The position numbers were made by a program, and so were the translations under genes. The notes under the pieces are model-generated. The model was not told the origin of the DNA and ran no database searches. It was given only the letters and a program-made list of their open reading frames with translations. A stretch of DNA of 64,000 nucleotides from positions 8,170,595-8,234,594 of the forward strand of contig OX387182.1 in assembly GCA_947561395.2 (NCBI GenBank), given 5' to 3'. Numbering within the stretch: position 1 is the stretch's first letter; every line of letters begins with the position of its first letter. The DNA is from Buxus sempervirens (Eukaryota; Streptophyta; Magnoliopsida; Buxales; Buxaceae). This document shows positions 1 to 11,154 of the stretch, one piece after another.

Positions 1-2727
1 TCGTCATCATCATCAGACCCTCCACCATCCCCACTATCTCCATCCTCGGAGTCAGACTCTGTACCCTCAACTGACTGAACTGGGACTGAGGGCGTCGCTG
101 CTGCTGTAGAAACTGAAGGGGGCACTACGCTGGTATCTCTATCAAAAGAGTCAACAGAAGGAAATCCCCTCTCTTCCTCCATAACAGCATCAACATCAAT
201 CCCCATCTCTGCTGCGGCGCGAGCAACGACTGAACTTGGCCCACCATTAGGCTCGTCTAACTCCGCAGTCCTCACCCATTCTGAGAATGGGTTGTCTTCA
301 TCAATCCGGGTGCTGCATAGGATGTCCAGAGGGTCGTTAACATATGCACTACTACGCTGTGTCTCGTTCTCCAGTTGTTTCGCTCGTAATCTCATGTTGT
401 AGTGACAAAACACGAGCTTTTGTAGCTTCTGATAGGCCAGCCGGTTCCTTTGCTTTGTATGAATCAACGCAAAGGTGCTCCAGTTACGCTCGCAAGCAGA
501 TGAGGATGCAGTCTGAGCGAGAATCCGACACGCAAGCTTCGACACAGTGGGAGCACAACCTCCGTACATGGCCCACCATTCGCCTGAAACGTGTAATGAT
601 TTTCAATAAGCATAAAATAAATTTAGAAATTCTAAATGATTTACCAAAATGTAGTAAATTACATACATGGCATCATCGTACTCCGCGAGGCAATGGCAGT
701 CGTCATTCCAAATGATTCCATTGCATCTCTAAACTTGATCAACTGCAAGAGCATGTTCAGAATTTAGTAAAAATTGAGGAAAAGATTCCAAATTACAATT
801 GATAGAGCACTTATTTATTATTTATATAGAATTTACCTCATTGCCGAAATCTGCCTGCCCGGTAGAATTGGGATCGAGGTGGGAATAAACCATCAGCACA
901 GCTGTCCACATCTCTGCGCGCATCCCAAGGTTGTCCTTGTAGTGATATTTTGGGTTAAAGTAATGTGCTGTTATTGTGTTTGAAAAGAAAATGAGAATTA
1001 ATAAACAATTTAGCATTATCAAAGAAGTATAAGTATAAAAAAAATCAACAAACCTTAATTAATATTATAAATTAATTACCTGCCAAAAGTATGGGATGCT
1101 CCATCGATTTAATCCAACGATCATCAATGATCTTTTGGACCCACTGGTAGGACGACTCTGCGGCAATTTGAACTTGTTCTTTCATCACCCTCATGCTCTC
1201 ATAGATGGAACCGAGGGTCGGGTATGAATCTGTATCAACAATCCGTAGCACCCTGTAAATGGGCTCCAATATATCGACAACTTCCTTCACACCATCCCAA
1301 AAGCTGCCACGAAGAACGATATCCTCTACTTCCCTCCCCTTCTCAGTGCGACTATGAGAGCAAGCACCCCAATCCTCACTAGTAAATAAGGTTCTCAATC
1401 CTTGCTTGTGTCGGAGCATGCTATCCAAGGCAATATAATTTGTACCAAATCTAGTAATCCCTGGCCTGATTATATCTCCATGACATACTGCTCTTATCTT
1501 CGCTAACACATAATTATGATTATAAATAAATGTAGTCAACTTCCGAGCATCTTGTAGTGTCTTCTTCACCCTCTTCCTCTTCCCAATGGCCTCTAACATC
1601 AGGTCTATACAATGTGCAGCACAAGGGGTCCAGTATATGGGGTACTTCGCCTGTATCATTTCACCAGCCTTCTTAAAGGCACTCCTATTGTCTGTAACAA
1701 TCTGTACAACGAGATGTATCCCAACCTCTCTGATCACCTCCTCTAGTAAACCAAAGATGTACTCTGAATCCTTGATTTTATCTGAGGCATCTACAGACTT
1801 CAAAAAGACGGCCTTGCCTCTACAATAGACCATAAAGTTGATGATTGACAGCTTCGTAGGGCCTGTCCAACCATCACACATAATTGAAACCCCGAATCTC
1901 TCCCAATATGGACGCAAAGATTTAATAAATGTCAGCATCTCTTTCTCTTCATCATCCAAATAAACCCCCATGATCTCTTTCGGTGTAGGAGGTAGGACTC
2001 CAACCCCAGACTCCTGAATAACGTCAACCATACTCTTAAAATGCGGAGAGGAAGCTGCATGTGCAGGGATATGGTTGAATATGAAGAACCGAGATATGAA
2101 CTTACCCATCTTCTTTCTAACTGATCCTCCACTCCAAGAATCTTTCAGCCTCTTCTGCTTCGCATCTGATGATCTATGTGTGTCAGGGTCCACAGGATAA
2201 TCAGGCATTCTCGTAGAATGAGAACGCCTCAAAGAAGCCGACCCACCAGCCCCAGAATGACCACCTCTCTCAAATCCATGTCTCTGCATCTCTCTCCGCT
2301 CAAACTCTGACTCCAGGGATGCATGGTGTGCTGCTCTATACTGGGCCCTCTCAGCCTCTGTGTCGATCCCGCTAGGGTAGACAAAATCATCATCATCCTC
2401 AGCTACCCGTGGAGGCTCTGCTAGTCTCCGTCTGATCTCGTCCTCTATAATATGCTTCGTTTTTCTGCTTTTCACACCAATCTGTAGGTGCTCACACATC
2501 TGCTTTTTAACTGCAGGTGGCACTTTATTACAATCCTTGACGTCCTTGGCACCACCTGCCAGATGCATCTTCAGTCTGGATACACCTCCCCCCTTGAATA
2601 CATGACCACAGTAATTACATACTGTCTTATTTCTGTCTCCCTGATAGCGGGTACCATGCTGCCATCCAATATCTACTTTACGTCCACCCGTCTCGGCACC
2701 ATCACCACCACCAGATCCTGATGCCAT
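1..2727 (-). CDS. hAT-superfamily transposase, four exons, C-terminus runs off the left edge
   Basis: Reads as join of 2727-1080, 967-837, 742-667 and 583 to below 1 on the minus strand, each junction GT-AG with matching phase. The ATG at 2725-2727 is used; the codon before it is GTG. N-terminus: a BED zinc finger (CNYCGHVF, then H and C about 20 residues on). Middle: a DUF659-type segment with MCDGWTG and TDNRSAF, which supply the first two acidic residues of the hAT catalytic triad. Exon 2 holds the HYFNPKYHY motif. Exon 4 holds CERNWSTFALIHTKQRNRL, giving the catalytic Glu and the hAT dimerisation region, then an acidic tail. I see no stop or frameshift in the exons, so the protein could be functional. 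Terminal inverted repeats and target duplication are not visible because the 3' end lies outside. A domesticated transposase is possible but nothing supports it directly. Confidence 0.85.
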
Positions 2728-2865
2728 CACCCGCTAGGCCGCTACCTAATCACCTGAAAACAGTAGGTTACCTGTCGAAGTGTCAATTCCAAATTTCCAA
2801 TTTACAAACAATTAAACAAAGTATCACTTTAGCATACCCATCTAGAAAATAATCAACTAAAAAAA

Positions 2866-3720
2866 TAAAAGTTTGCACGCCCATCTAAAAATTGGGTGTC
2901 CACAGACTCCACACTTCACATAAATATAATCCATATTTTTACTAATTTTTTTCATATTTTCTTAAAATTTTTTTAATTTTTTAATGATTTTCGGATTAAA
3001 TAAACAATTATTTATTCATTTTTTACAAAAAAATAAAAGTTTGCACGCCCATCTATAAATTGAGTGTCCACGCTTCACATAAATATAATCCATATTTTTA
3101 CTAATTTTTTTCATATGTTCTTAAATTTTTTTAATTTTTTAATGATTTTTGGATTAAATAAACAATTATTTATTCATTTTTTACAAAAAAATAAAAGTTT
3201 GCACGCCCATCTATAAATTGAGTGTCCACGCTTCACATAAATATAATCCATATTTTTACTAATTTTTTTCATATGTTCTTAAATTTTTTTAATTTTTTAA
3301 TGATTTTTGGATTAAATAAACAATTATTTATTCATTTTTTACAAAAAAATAAAAGTTTGCACGCCCATCTATAAATTGAGCGTCCATGCTTCACATAAAT
3401 ATAATCCATATTTTTACTAATTTTTTTCATATTTTCTTAAATTTTTTTAATTTTTTAATGATTTTAGGATTAAATAAACAATTATTTATTCATTTTTTAC
3501 AAAAAAATAAAAGTTTGCACGCCCATCTATAAATTGAGTGTCGACGCTTCACATAAATATAATTCATATTTTTACTAATTTTTTTCATATTTTTTTTAAT
3601 TTTTAAATGATTTTCGGATTAAATAAATATTAATTATTCCTTTTTTACAAAAAATAAAATTGTGCACCCCCATCTATAAATTAGGTATCCATGCTTCATA
3701 TAATATTTCATATTTTCATC
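2866..3720. repeat. 158-bp tandem array, about five and a half copies
   Basis: The anchor gtttgcacgcccatct recurs at 2871, 3039, 3197, 3355 and 3513, and a degenerate copy lies near 3660. The three central spacings are exactly 158 bp; the first is 168 because of a small internal insertion. Units are strongly AT-rich apart from the anchor and are nearly identical in the centre. The array lies just upstream of the hAT transposase gene and contains no ORF. Confidence 0.9.
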
Positions 3721-4005
3721 CATATTTTTACTAATTTTTTTTCATTTTTTAATAATTTTTTCAAATTGTTTAATGATTTTCGTATTAAATAAATAAATAA
3801 TTATTATTGTTATTGTAAATTTGTAATAGTAATAGTGTAATACTAATAGTCTAATACTATAAAACATTCTCATTATATTATTAATATGTTATTTTTAAAT
3901 AAATAATTAATTATTTTCGTATTAAAAAAATAATTAAAAATTATTTTTAAATGATTTTTCGTGTCAAATAAATCAAAAAATACTAATTTTTGGAGAAAAA
4001 AAAAA

Positions 4006-4040
4006 GTAACAACACCCATCGATAGATCGGGTGTTGTTAC
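4006..4040. repeat. Perfect 12-bp-arm hairpin
   Basis: Arm gtaacaacaccc at 4006-4017 is exactly complementary to 4029-4040, with an 11-base loop. The arm and loop (acacccatcgat...) resemble the gcacgcccatct anchor of the tandem array just upstream, so the two may share an origin. Confidence 0.85.
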
Positions 4041-4280
4041 ATAACATATAAAAAAATCAGTACAATCTAAGTTAATTACAAGCAAAAAAAAGGGAAAAAA
4101 CATGATTACCTCAATTTTACACTCTTCAAGGCTTCAAATCACACAAAAACTGATGGAGATTGCAATCCCAAGCTTCAATCCTTCTCTATCTTCGATTTGG
4201 AAGAGAATGGAACAGCTAATTTGAAGAAATTCAAAAAAAAAATTGAAATTTGGGGGTTTTCGAAACCCCCTTCTTCTGTT

Positions 4281-4583
4281 CGTCGAGATTTCGCCAGTTC
4301 TGGCGAAATCTCGACGACACCTCACCTTTTTAAGGTGAGGTGCCGAGCGCACGCGCATTAGTAACCCCAGCGCTTCGCTGGCACCTCAGCGAATCGTTGA
4401 GGGGCCAAAAAAATTTATATTTTCTCTGCGTTTCGCTGGGATTTTGCGAAACTCAGCGAAATTTCACTGAGTTTCGCCGGCACCCCAGTGAAACGCAGGT
4501 GCGAGGGTTTCGATTTGGTTTTTCGTGCCGCTAAGGCACCGAAATACGAAATTTCGGCGGCACCTCGCGAGGTGCCGCCGAAA
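4281..4583. repeat. Cluster of six GC-rich palindromes
   Basis: Dyads seen: 4281-4297/4300-4316 (17-bp perfect arms, 2-base gap); 4318-4328/4332-4342 (11-bp perfect arms); 4367-4372/4376-4381 (6-bp arms); 4426-4440/4484-4498 (15-bp arms, one mismatch) enclosing 4446-4456/4467-4477 (11-bp perfect arms); and 4552-4583, a perfect 32-base palindrome. Most arms use gcgaaa or ggcacctc-type words. The cluster is an island of high GC in AT-rich DNA. It may be the end of a foldback transposon, or a regulatory region of the hAT gene to its left; the sequence does not decide. Confidence 0.85.
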
Positions 4584-4695
4584 CGGCAAACCTTGGTTGA
4601 AACATAGCTTGTTCTCCACAACCTGACGAGATTTGGCACGAGATCTCTGAAATCAATGGTTGTTCATGCTGCTACTCTTCATAGAGAACAGATTG

Positions 4696-4998
4696 TCAAG
4701 AAAAATAACATTTTAATTCAGGTTTTGCTCCGATGTGAGAGATGAAGAAATTTATAGTGAGAGATGGGACACGGAAGAGAGAGGTTAGCGCGCAGGGGAG
4801 GTGAGGAAGAAAATCAAAAATAGAGCGGGAAAGTTGAATTCGCTTCTCATTTATGTATTCACGTTTTAACTCAGTGCTGACGACAACGTTAACGCTGTTA
4901 GCGTCGAAATCGGCTTTGAGATTCAAATAGGATGCGTGAGCCGATAGAGCTGCATCAGAGGGATCGAAAGACCCTTGCATCAGAGAGGAATTCAACAC
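4696..4998 (-). other. Unassigned 100-codon ORF between palindrome cluster and receptor gene
   Basis: An open frame on the minus strand with no recognised domain. Its composition looks more protein-like than most chance ORFs here (a run with LNLKADFDANSV and ELKREYINEK), so it may be a captured exon. No intron, partner exon or promoter could be identified, and it may be chance. Confidence 0.15.
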
Positions 4999-5040
4999 CT
5001 CTGTAGAGTGACGAGATGGGATGGTGGAAGAAATTAAAAA

Positions 5041-5230
5041 GCCGTAGATGAAATGGACTCTGCACGAGGAGAAGCTTCGTAATGACCATGCAGCAGCCCT
5101 GTGTTTGACTGACTTTTTGTTTTTTTTGTTGGAAAATTTGGATACAAATTAGATTTCCAAATTAAATAATGAAATTGGCCCGCAAATGTTCTCTAAAATA
5201 TCTCTGTGATTGCTCCCAAGGTTTGCAGCA
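5041..5230 (+). promoter_or_regulatory. Proximal promoter/5' UTR shared by the receptor kinase copies
   Basis: A block beginning with tagatgaaatggact and ending just before the start codon is repeated, with small changes, upstream of copies 2 (13280-13454), 3 (26163-26327) and 4 (34691-34864). Conserved words include ttgtaatcacca, tttccaaattaaat and tgttctct. Conservation across copies points to shared promoter/leader sequence inherited by duplication. No single TATA box stands out. Confidence 0.6.
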
Positions 5231-6827
5231 ATGGTTGCCAGAAGCAGGTGGTTGTTCTTGCTTTGTATTGTACTTACGTGCCTAGCAAGAACCGGTCGCT
5301 GTGATGGAGACACCATTGCTTCCGGCGAGTCTCTCTATCCCAACCAGACCCTGACATCTAAAGGTAACGTTTTTGAACTGGGTTTCTTCACAATGCGTGG
5401 CTCCATCAACATCTACCTAGGCATCTGGTACAAAAACGTCTGGGAAAAAGTTGTCGTTTGGTTAGCCAACAGGGATAAACCTCTCTCCGATGCTTCTTCT
5501 TCTCGCCTAATCCTCTCTGAAGATGGTAACCTACACCTCATGGACTCAAAAATCCAAGTTTGGTCAACAAATCTGACCTCTAAGCTGGGGAATTCTACAG
5601 TGGCAATTCTTCTTGATGATGGAAATCTTGTTTTGAAAGATGGGTACAAGTCATCTGGTTTCCTTTGGCAGAGTTTTGATTACCGAAGTAGCATATTAAT
5701 TCCACGAGCAAAACTTGGGTTTAACAGACTCACCAAAGAAACTCGAGGCTTAACTGCATGGAAAAATTATAATGATCCAGAAGAAGGGATGTTCTCTCTT
5801 GGGATAGACCCAAATGGATCCCAACTCTATTTAGAGTGGAACAAGTCTCGAAGGTACTGGACTAGTGGAGCATGGAACGGCCAATTTTTCAGCAAAGTTC
5901 CTGAAATGAATGAAAGGAGAATAAAGGAAATCTTCGACTTCAGCTTCGTCTCTAATGAGAATGAAAGCTTCTTCACATTTTCTGTTCATGATACATCCAA
6001 AATCACTATACTTGCGGTTGTTGCGGGGGAGCTAAAGCTATTTACCTGGTTGAAAGGTGTTGCGCAAAAGCATGAGTATTGGGCTCGACCCATGAACAAG
6101 TGTGAGATTTATGGTGTATGTGGACCTTTCGGTAGCTGCCTCCGGCAAGACACAATCTCTTGTGCATGTTTGGATGGTTTTGAACCACGCTTTCAGCCAA
6201 TTCAGGGCCTGCATGATTGGTACAAAGGGTGTGCGAGAAGAACCCCTCTGAAATGTGAGAACAAAACTTCCGGCATGGAGCAAGAGGATGATTTTCTACT
6301 GCAATCCAATATAAGGTTACCCAGAAATGCAAAACCATTGACAGTTGGTGGTAATCAACAATGCAAATTAGCTTGCTTGAACTACTGTTCTTGCACTGCT
6401 TACACTTATGCTAATGGTCAATGTTCAATATGGTATGGAGAACTTTTTAATATGCAGCAATTAATTGACAGTCAGGGAAGTGATCTTTATGTCAAACTTG
6501 CTGCTTCAGAGCTTCCAAGGCTGAAAGCTAAAGTTAAGAAGCCACTACAATTGATTGTAGTATTGCCAACTATTCTAACAATGCTTATTTTTTGTTTCCT
6601 TTTGTGCTGTTTGATTAAAAGAAGGCTCAAATACAAAGGTATGCATCAAAGTCATAATGTCTAAATCAATTTCTGCATCTTTAATACCCTAAGTCTTATT
6701 ATGTATATGAAGCAGGGGATAGTTGAACAAGCCAGGATCTATTGTTGTTTGATTTGGCTACAGGCAATAAAGCAAATGATTGCAATTACAGTGACATAAG
6801 TGGGCTCCAAAAAGGACAGAACCAGGG

Positions 6828-9707
6828 TGTAGACACCCAAAAATTGCACGATTTTTAATAAATCTTGAAGGAGAGAAATATTTTGTTGAATTTTCAATTC
6901 TTAGCATTGGGTTTGAGATCCTTAAACCGTTTGAATCCAAAGCCGCAAAGGAAAATGCCCGAATTCAATCTTTTTATGCAAAGTAAACTTTTTCGGGTTG
7001 AATTTTGTTGACTTTTGACCCCAAAAAATGAAATATTTTTTAAAGCAAGATTTGAAGATAATTTTTCCCGGTAATTAAGTTTTTAGCAATGTTATTGCAT
7101 AAATGAATTTTTTGAGATTTTTAATCTTGATAAATACCTTTGTATCAACATGTTGAATCTTTTTACCGGACCTGAAAAACCGAAATTTAGCCTGGAACTG
7201 GAAAGTTGACTTTTTATTCACTTGGAATTTGGGTCTGGAAATATTTTTAATGGATTCAAATGGGGGGGGGGGGGGGGGGTGTTTGCTTATTTACATGTAA
7301 TATCTTAAGTAAATGGAGATTAAAAAATACGAGGACATTTACTTAAACGATATTACATGTAAATAAGCCTGGCCTGTGCAGCTAAGGCTCAAAACCAACC
7401 AAAAATGTGCCAACCGTACTGAGTATACGGTTTTTTATAATTTTGATGTCAACCGCCCTGTATGCACGGTTGCAACCGCACACACAGCACGGTTCAGGTC
7501 CATGCTTGTTGCGCTGGCGGCCACGTGGCTTCGCGAAGCTTCGGCCGTTAAGCCGCGTGGACAGCAATCAATTAAAGCATAACTGAATTAAACCGCCCTG
7601 TATGTGCGGTTTGGTCAAATTTGTATATGAACCGCACTTTGAGTGGCGGTTCTGTTGAAACCGTACTGTGTATGCGGTTTTGGCTGTTTCGGGGATTTGC
7701 GAAATGGCTCGATTTCTGAGCCTTATTTACGCATATTACCTCTCTCTCAGGGACTTGAATTCCCTATTTCACCCTCCGAAACTTGCTGAATTACTCCAAT
7801 TCAAGCCTTGGAGGAGAATTGGAATAATCTAGAAGGCTTTTTAGGCCTACCCTTGGGACTCTTCTACCATTGGCTTGGCCTATAAATAGAGGGGTCCTCC
7901 TCTTGCAAATGGCTGAGAATTTGAAGCTTGGAAGCTCTGGAAGAAGAGGGAAAACTCTGCTGGATTGCTGCCTCAACTGTTCAAGCTACCAAAGGTAAAG
8001 CTCCATTTGGTTTTCTAGCTTCCTCTTTACTTTTCCAGCAATCTCTCCTTCTACCTTTCTGTAGTGTAAGGCCTTGGTGATTGCTTGTAGCCCCAAACCA
8101 CATCCAAAGTACCTGGGAATCCTCTCTAGCCGTAAAACGTGAAGAGAGAGCCTGGGGAAAAAGATGTTGGAATGGACCCTCTAGGCTTAGAACCTACTTT
8201 GAATGGCATGTTGATCTTATGATAATTTTGTGCTTGATGTGATTTTGATTTGCATATGGAGAGGATGCAAGGATCCATGCTCTCAATAGCAATGGATCCC
8301 AATCTTCTCCTAGAAATGTGATTTTCCACACCTCTTCACACACTTTTCACTTTTTACATCAAATAGGCTAGATCTTGGACTTTCCATGTTCAATATGGAA
8401 AATCTGAGATCCCAGGCCTCAGAATGAATTTTAGAACTTCATGAGATGGTTTTTGTTGATTTTTAAGAGTTTTGGTCGAATTCACTTGCACACATGCAAT
8501 GATTTTGGTTTTTCTATCCAAAAATCTTCAAAACAGGGCAGATCTGTGGTCTGTCTTAGAATGCTTGTAACTTCATCCTCCGGATGAATGTTTGAGTGAT
8601 TCTAAAGACATGTGATAGATGAGCATGTCTAGTTTATATCTGAAAAATTTCGTTTGCTTTTATGTAGCCAATTTTTGACACCATCTGTTCAAAGTCTGTA
8701 AGTCAGTTCAGCCTAGATTGCTGAACTTGCCGCTTTGATGGTGCACCATTTGCTCAATTTTAATCCGTTTTGAGTGATTCCTGTTTCTGAGTTTTCTTTA
8801 AGAAGTCTATTTTCATTTCCAACTGGTTTCAGCAGATTTTGATCTGATTTGTACCTTGGGTGCTCAATTGACTCAGAGATGCTTGCTGGCGTAGTCCAGA
8901 GCTAATCTGTGGTCTTCTAGGCCTGTTCAAGAGAGCACACAAGCCACATCTGGATAGAGTTTGGGGTGAGGTTTATCTCTTTGGAAAGATGGCACCACAT
9001 ACTTCCTCCATACCAATTTTCATGGATTTTATTGAGCCAAATTCCACGAATAGGATTTTGAAAATGCCTACTCACCACTTTTTTTGAGTTATAACAGCAG
9101 ATTTCAAATGTGGATTTCTCTCTCGTTTTGAATCGGATTGAGCTGAATTTTTTACTGTATACTCTGCTATATACCAATTTTCAAATGGCTTTGGTTTCGT
9201 TGGATTTGGATCTAAATTGAGTGAGTTATGGTTAGTCGAAGCTTTCAAGTTCTCATAATCTGATTTTTCCAGATTTGCCTTGAATTGGTTTTGCTTCAAT
9301 TTTTACCTTGATTTTTATTCACTCATGAGGTTCTAAGAGGTGATATATCCATGGAGAGGGTTCATATTTATTGGACTACTCATGTGGAATAATCATTTAC
9401 ATTTTGCTTACTTTTAAGCATCCTTTGTCTATTTTGATTAGCAAACAATCCTTGACATGAGCAAGCATGTGGCAACCATCTTAGACGGATGAGTGAGGGT
9501 GCCTAACACCTTCCCCCACTCATAAATAATTCCCCTTACCTGATCTCTGGATTTTTCCTTATATTAGAGCTACTTGGGCTCTATTTGGCATAAATGACCC
9601 TTTGGTGTCCATTCACACCTTAACTTGGATGGTGGCGACTCTTACATTTATCGATCCCCGCGTGACGATATCGGAAGTCGTCCGAGATGACGAATCCATG
9701 TCTCATA
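6828..9707 (+). mobile_element. Solo LTR (2880 bp) of a Tat/Ogre-like gypsy family, inserted in receptor exon 2
   Basis: Starts TGTAGACACC and ends TCTCATA, where sister copies end TCTCACA, so the terminal CA has mutated to TA. The 5-bp target duplication caggg is perfect (6823-6827 and 9708-9712). Start, end and internal modules match the LTR at 55558-57832, which is followed by a primer binding site and gag. Inside are an 18-base G run (7262-7279), a long hairpin (7285-7368), six AACCG/CGGTT dyads (7412-7679), a TATA box (tataaata, from 7881), and the family words taaaacgtgaagagagag and gtgcctaacaccttccc. No coding sequence is present, so it is a product of LTR-LTR recombination. Confidence 0.92.
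7412..7679. repeat. Six spaced dyads AACCG-N11/12-CGGTT in solo LTR 1
   Basis: Copies at 7412-7432, 7451-7471, 7474-7494, 7591-7611, 7630-7651 and 7659-7679. Five are 21 bp and one is 22 bp; some extend symmetry to AACCGTA/TACGGTT. They sit about 200 bp upstream of the LTR TATA box. The arrangement suggests binding sites for a dimeric DNA-binding protein, which is inference. Confidence 0.85.
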
Positions 9708-11154
9708 CAGGGTGGCAATTTGACGTTATTCAGTTTCTCAAGTGTCTCATCAGCTACTGATAACTTCTCTGCTGCAAATAAGCTTGGAGAGGGCGGTTTT
9801 GGGCCTGTTTACAAGGTAAAATTAAACTTCTTTAATACTTCATGTACAAATTTAATTCTCATGCATGAAAATAGTAAAAAACAAACTTAAAAGAGTTCAC
9901 TTACAGGGTAAATTAAAAGATGGACATGAAGTAGCAGTGAAAAGACTCTCAAGACAGTTTGGCCAAGGGTTCATTGAGTTTAGAAATGAGATGTTACTAA
10001 TCACACAATTGCAACATAGGAACCTTGTTGGACTTCTAGGATGCTGCGTGGAAAGAGACGAAAAGATACTGATCTATGAGTACATGCCCAACAAAAGCCT
10101 GGACTCTATACTCTTTGGTCTGTAGTTATTCATGCTATGAACTATTTTTCTTTTTTTATTATTGGAAACTAACAAAACTGATTTTATGATCAAGCGTTTG
10201 AAGCTTCGTGCTTATATATCCAGTGTAGAAAAGTGTGACAGATCCAACGCAGCGACAACTCTTAGATTGGGAAAGGCGGATTCACATTATTTCAGGGATT
10301 GCTCAAGGTCTTATTTACCTCCATGAATATTCCAGATTAAGAATCATTCATAGAGATCTAAAAGCTGGTAACATCCTATTGGATGGCGACATGAACCCAA
10401 AAATATCAGATTTTGGTATGGCAAGAATTTTTAGAGGCAACAATTCTCAAGAGAACACAAACAGGATTGTGGGAACATAGTAAGTAAAGATTACATTCTT
10501 AGAGCACACACTCACATTCCTAGAAACTGAGGTGCTTATGTCTCACAATGGAAATATACATTGCAGCTATTGACGTCCTTTTTTATATCTGAAATGCAAC
10601 GGTTATATGTCCCCTAAGTATGCTATGAAAGGCATCTTCTCAATCAAATCTGATGTCTTTAGCTTTGGAGTGTTGATGCTAGAGATTTTGAGCGGCAAGA
10701 AGAACTCCAAATTCTGTCATCCTGACGCTCTTCATCTTCTAGAATATGTAAGTAACTGGAATGAAACCAATCATATTCTTAATTCTAAACTAATCCTTTA
10801 TGCAATTTCATTTTACCATCATTTTCCCTTGTGACTATATTGCCTTAGGCATGGGCGCTGTGGAAAATTGGTAGGGGATTGAATTTGATAGATCCATCGT
10901 TGTCTGATCCACCTTTGACACCTCGAACATTGAGATACATTCAAGTTGCACTTTTGTGCGTGCAAGAGAGTCCAAATGATCGACCTGTCATGCCTCAAGT
11001 TTTCTCAATGTTCACTAATGAATCTGCAACTCTACCTCTACCTAAGGAGCCCGCTTTTCTAATTAGAGGAAGAGATTCAGACCCAAATTCGCAAAGAAGT
11101 GTCCCAAGGAATTTTTCTTTGAATACTGTTACAGTTTCCATGGAAGCCCGTTAA

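Larger units (their letters stand above)
5231..11154 (+). pseudogene. G-type lectin S-receptor-like kinase copy 1: S-domain exon open, kinase half disrupted
   Basis: Exon 1 (5231-6638) is fully open: signal peptide (WLFLLCIVLTCLA), B-lectin domain, S-locus glycoprotein domain, EGF-like Cys cluster (CEIYGVCGPFGSC), PAN domain and one membrane helix. The start is the ATG at 5231. Exon 2 (6716-6827 plus 9713-9815) is split by a solo LTR; without it the exon is 215 bp, as in copy 3. Exon 3 is 9907-10117, exon 4 10224-10479, exon 5 10600-10747, exon 6 10849-11154, all the same lengths as in copy 3. Further lesions: TAG at 10226-10228 at the start of exon 4, acceptor AG changed to AA at 10598-10599, and the conserved SPEYAM reads SPKYAM. 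Full kinase expression is therefore unlikely. Exon 1 read into intron 1 would give a 477-residue membrane-anchored receptor ending at 6664. Confidence 0.9.

Noticed and set aside
1586-1828. Plus-strand ORFs opposite the hAT transposase
   Set aside because: Shadows of the coding strand with no motif of their own.
2866-3720. CRISPR-like direct repeat array
   Set aside because: Units are contiguous 158-bp tandem copies without unique spacers, in a plant nuclear genome.
5210-5230. Upstream start for receptor copy 1
   Set aside because: The frame opens with TTG at 5210; the first ATG at 5231 gives a standard signal peptide and matches the other copies.
7376-7582. ORFs inside the solo LTRs
   Set aside because: They run through the dyad array on both strands and have no protein similarity.
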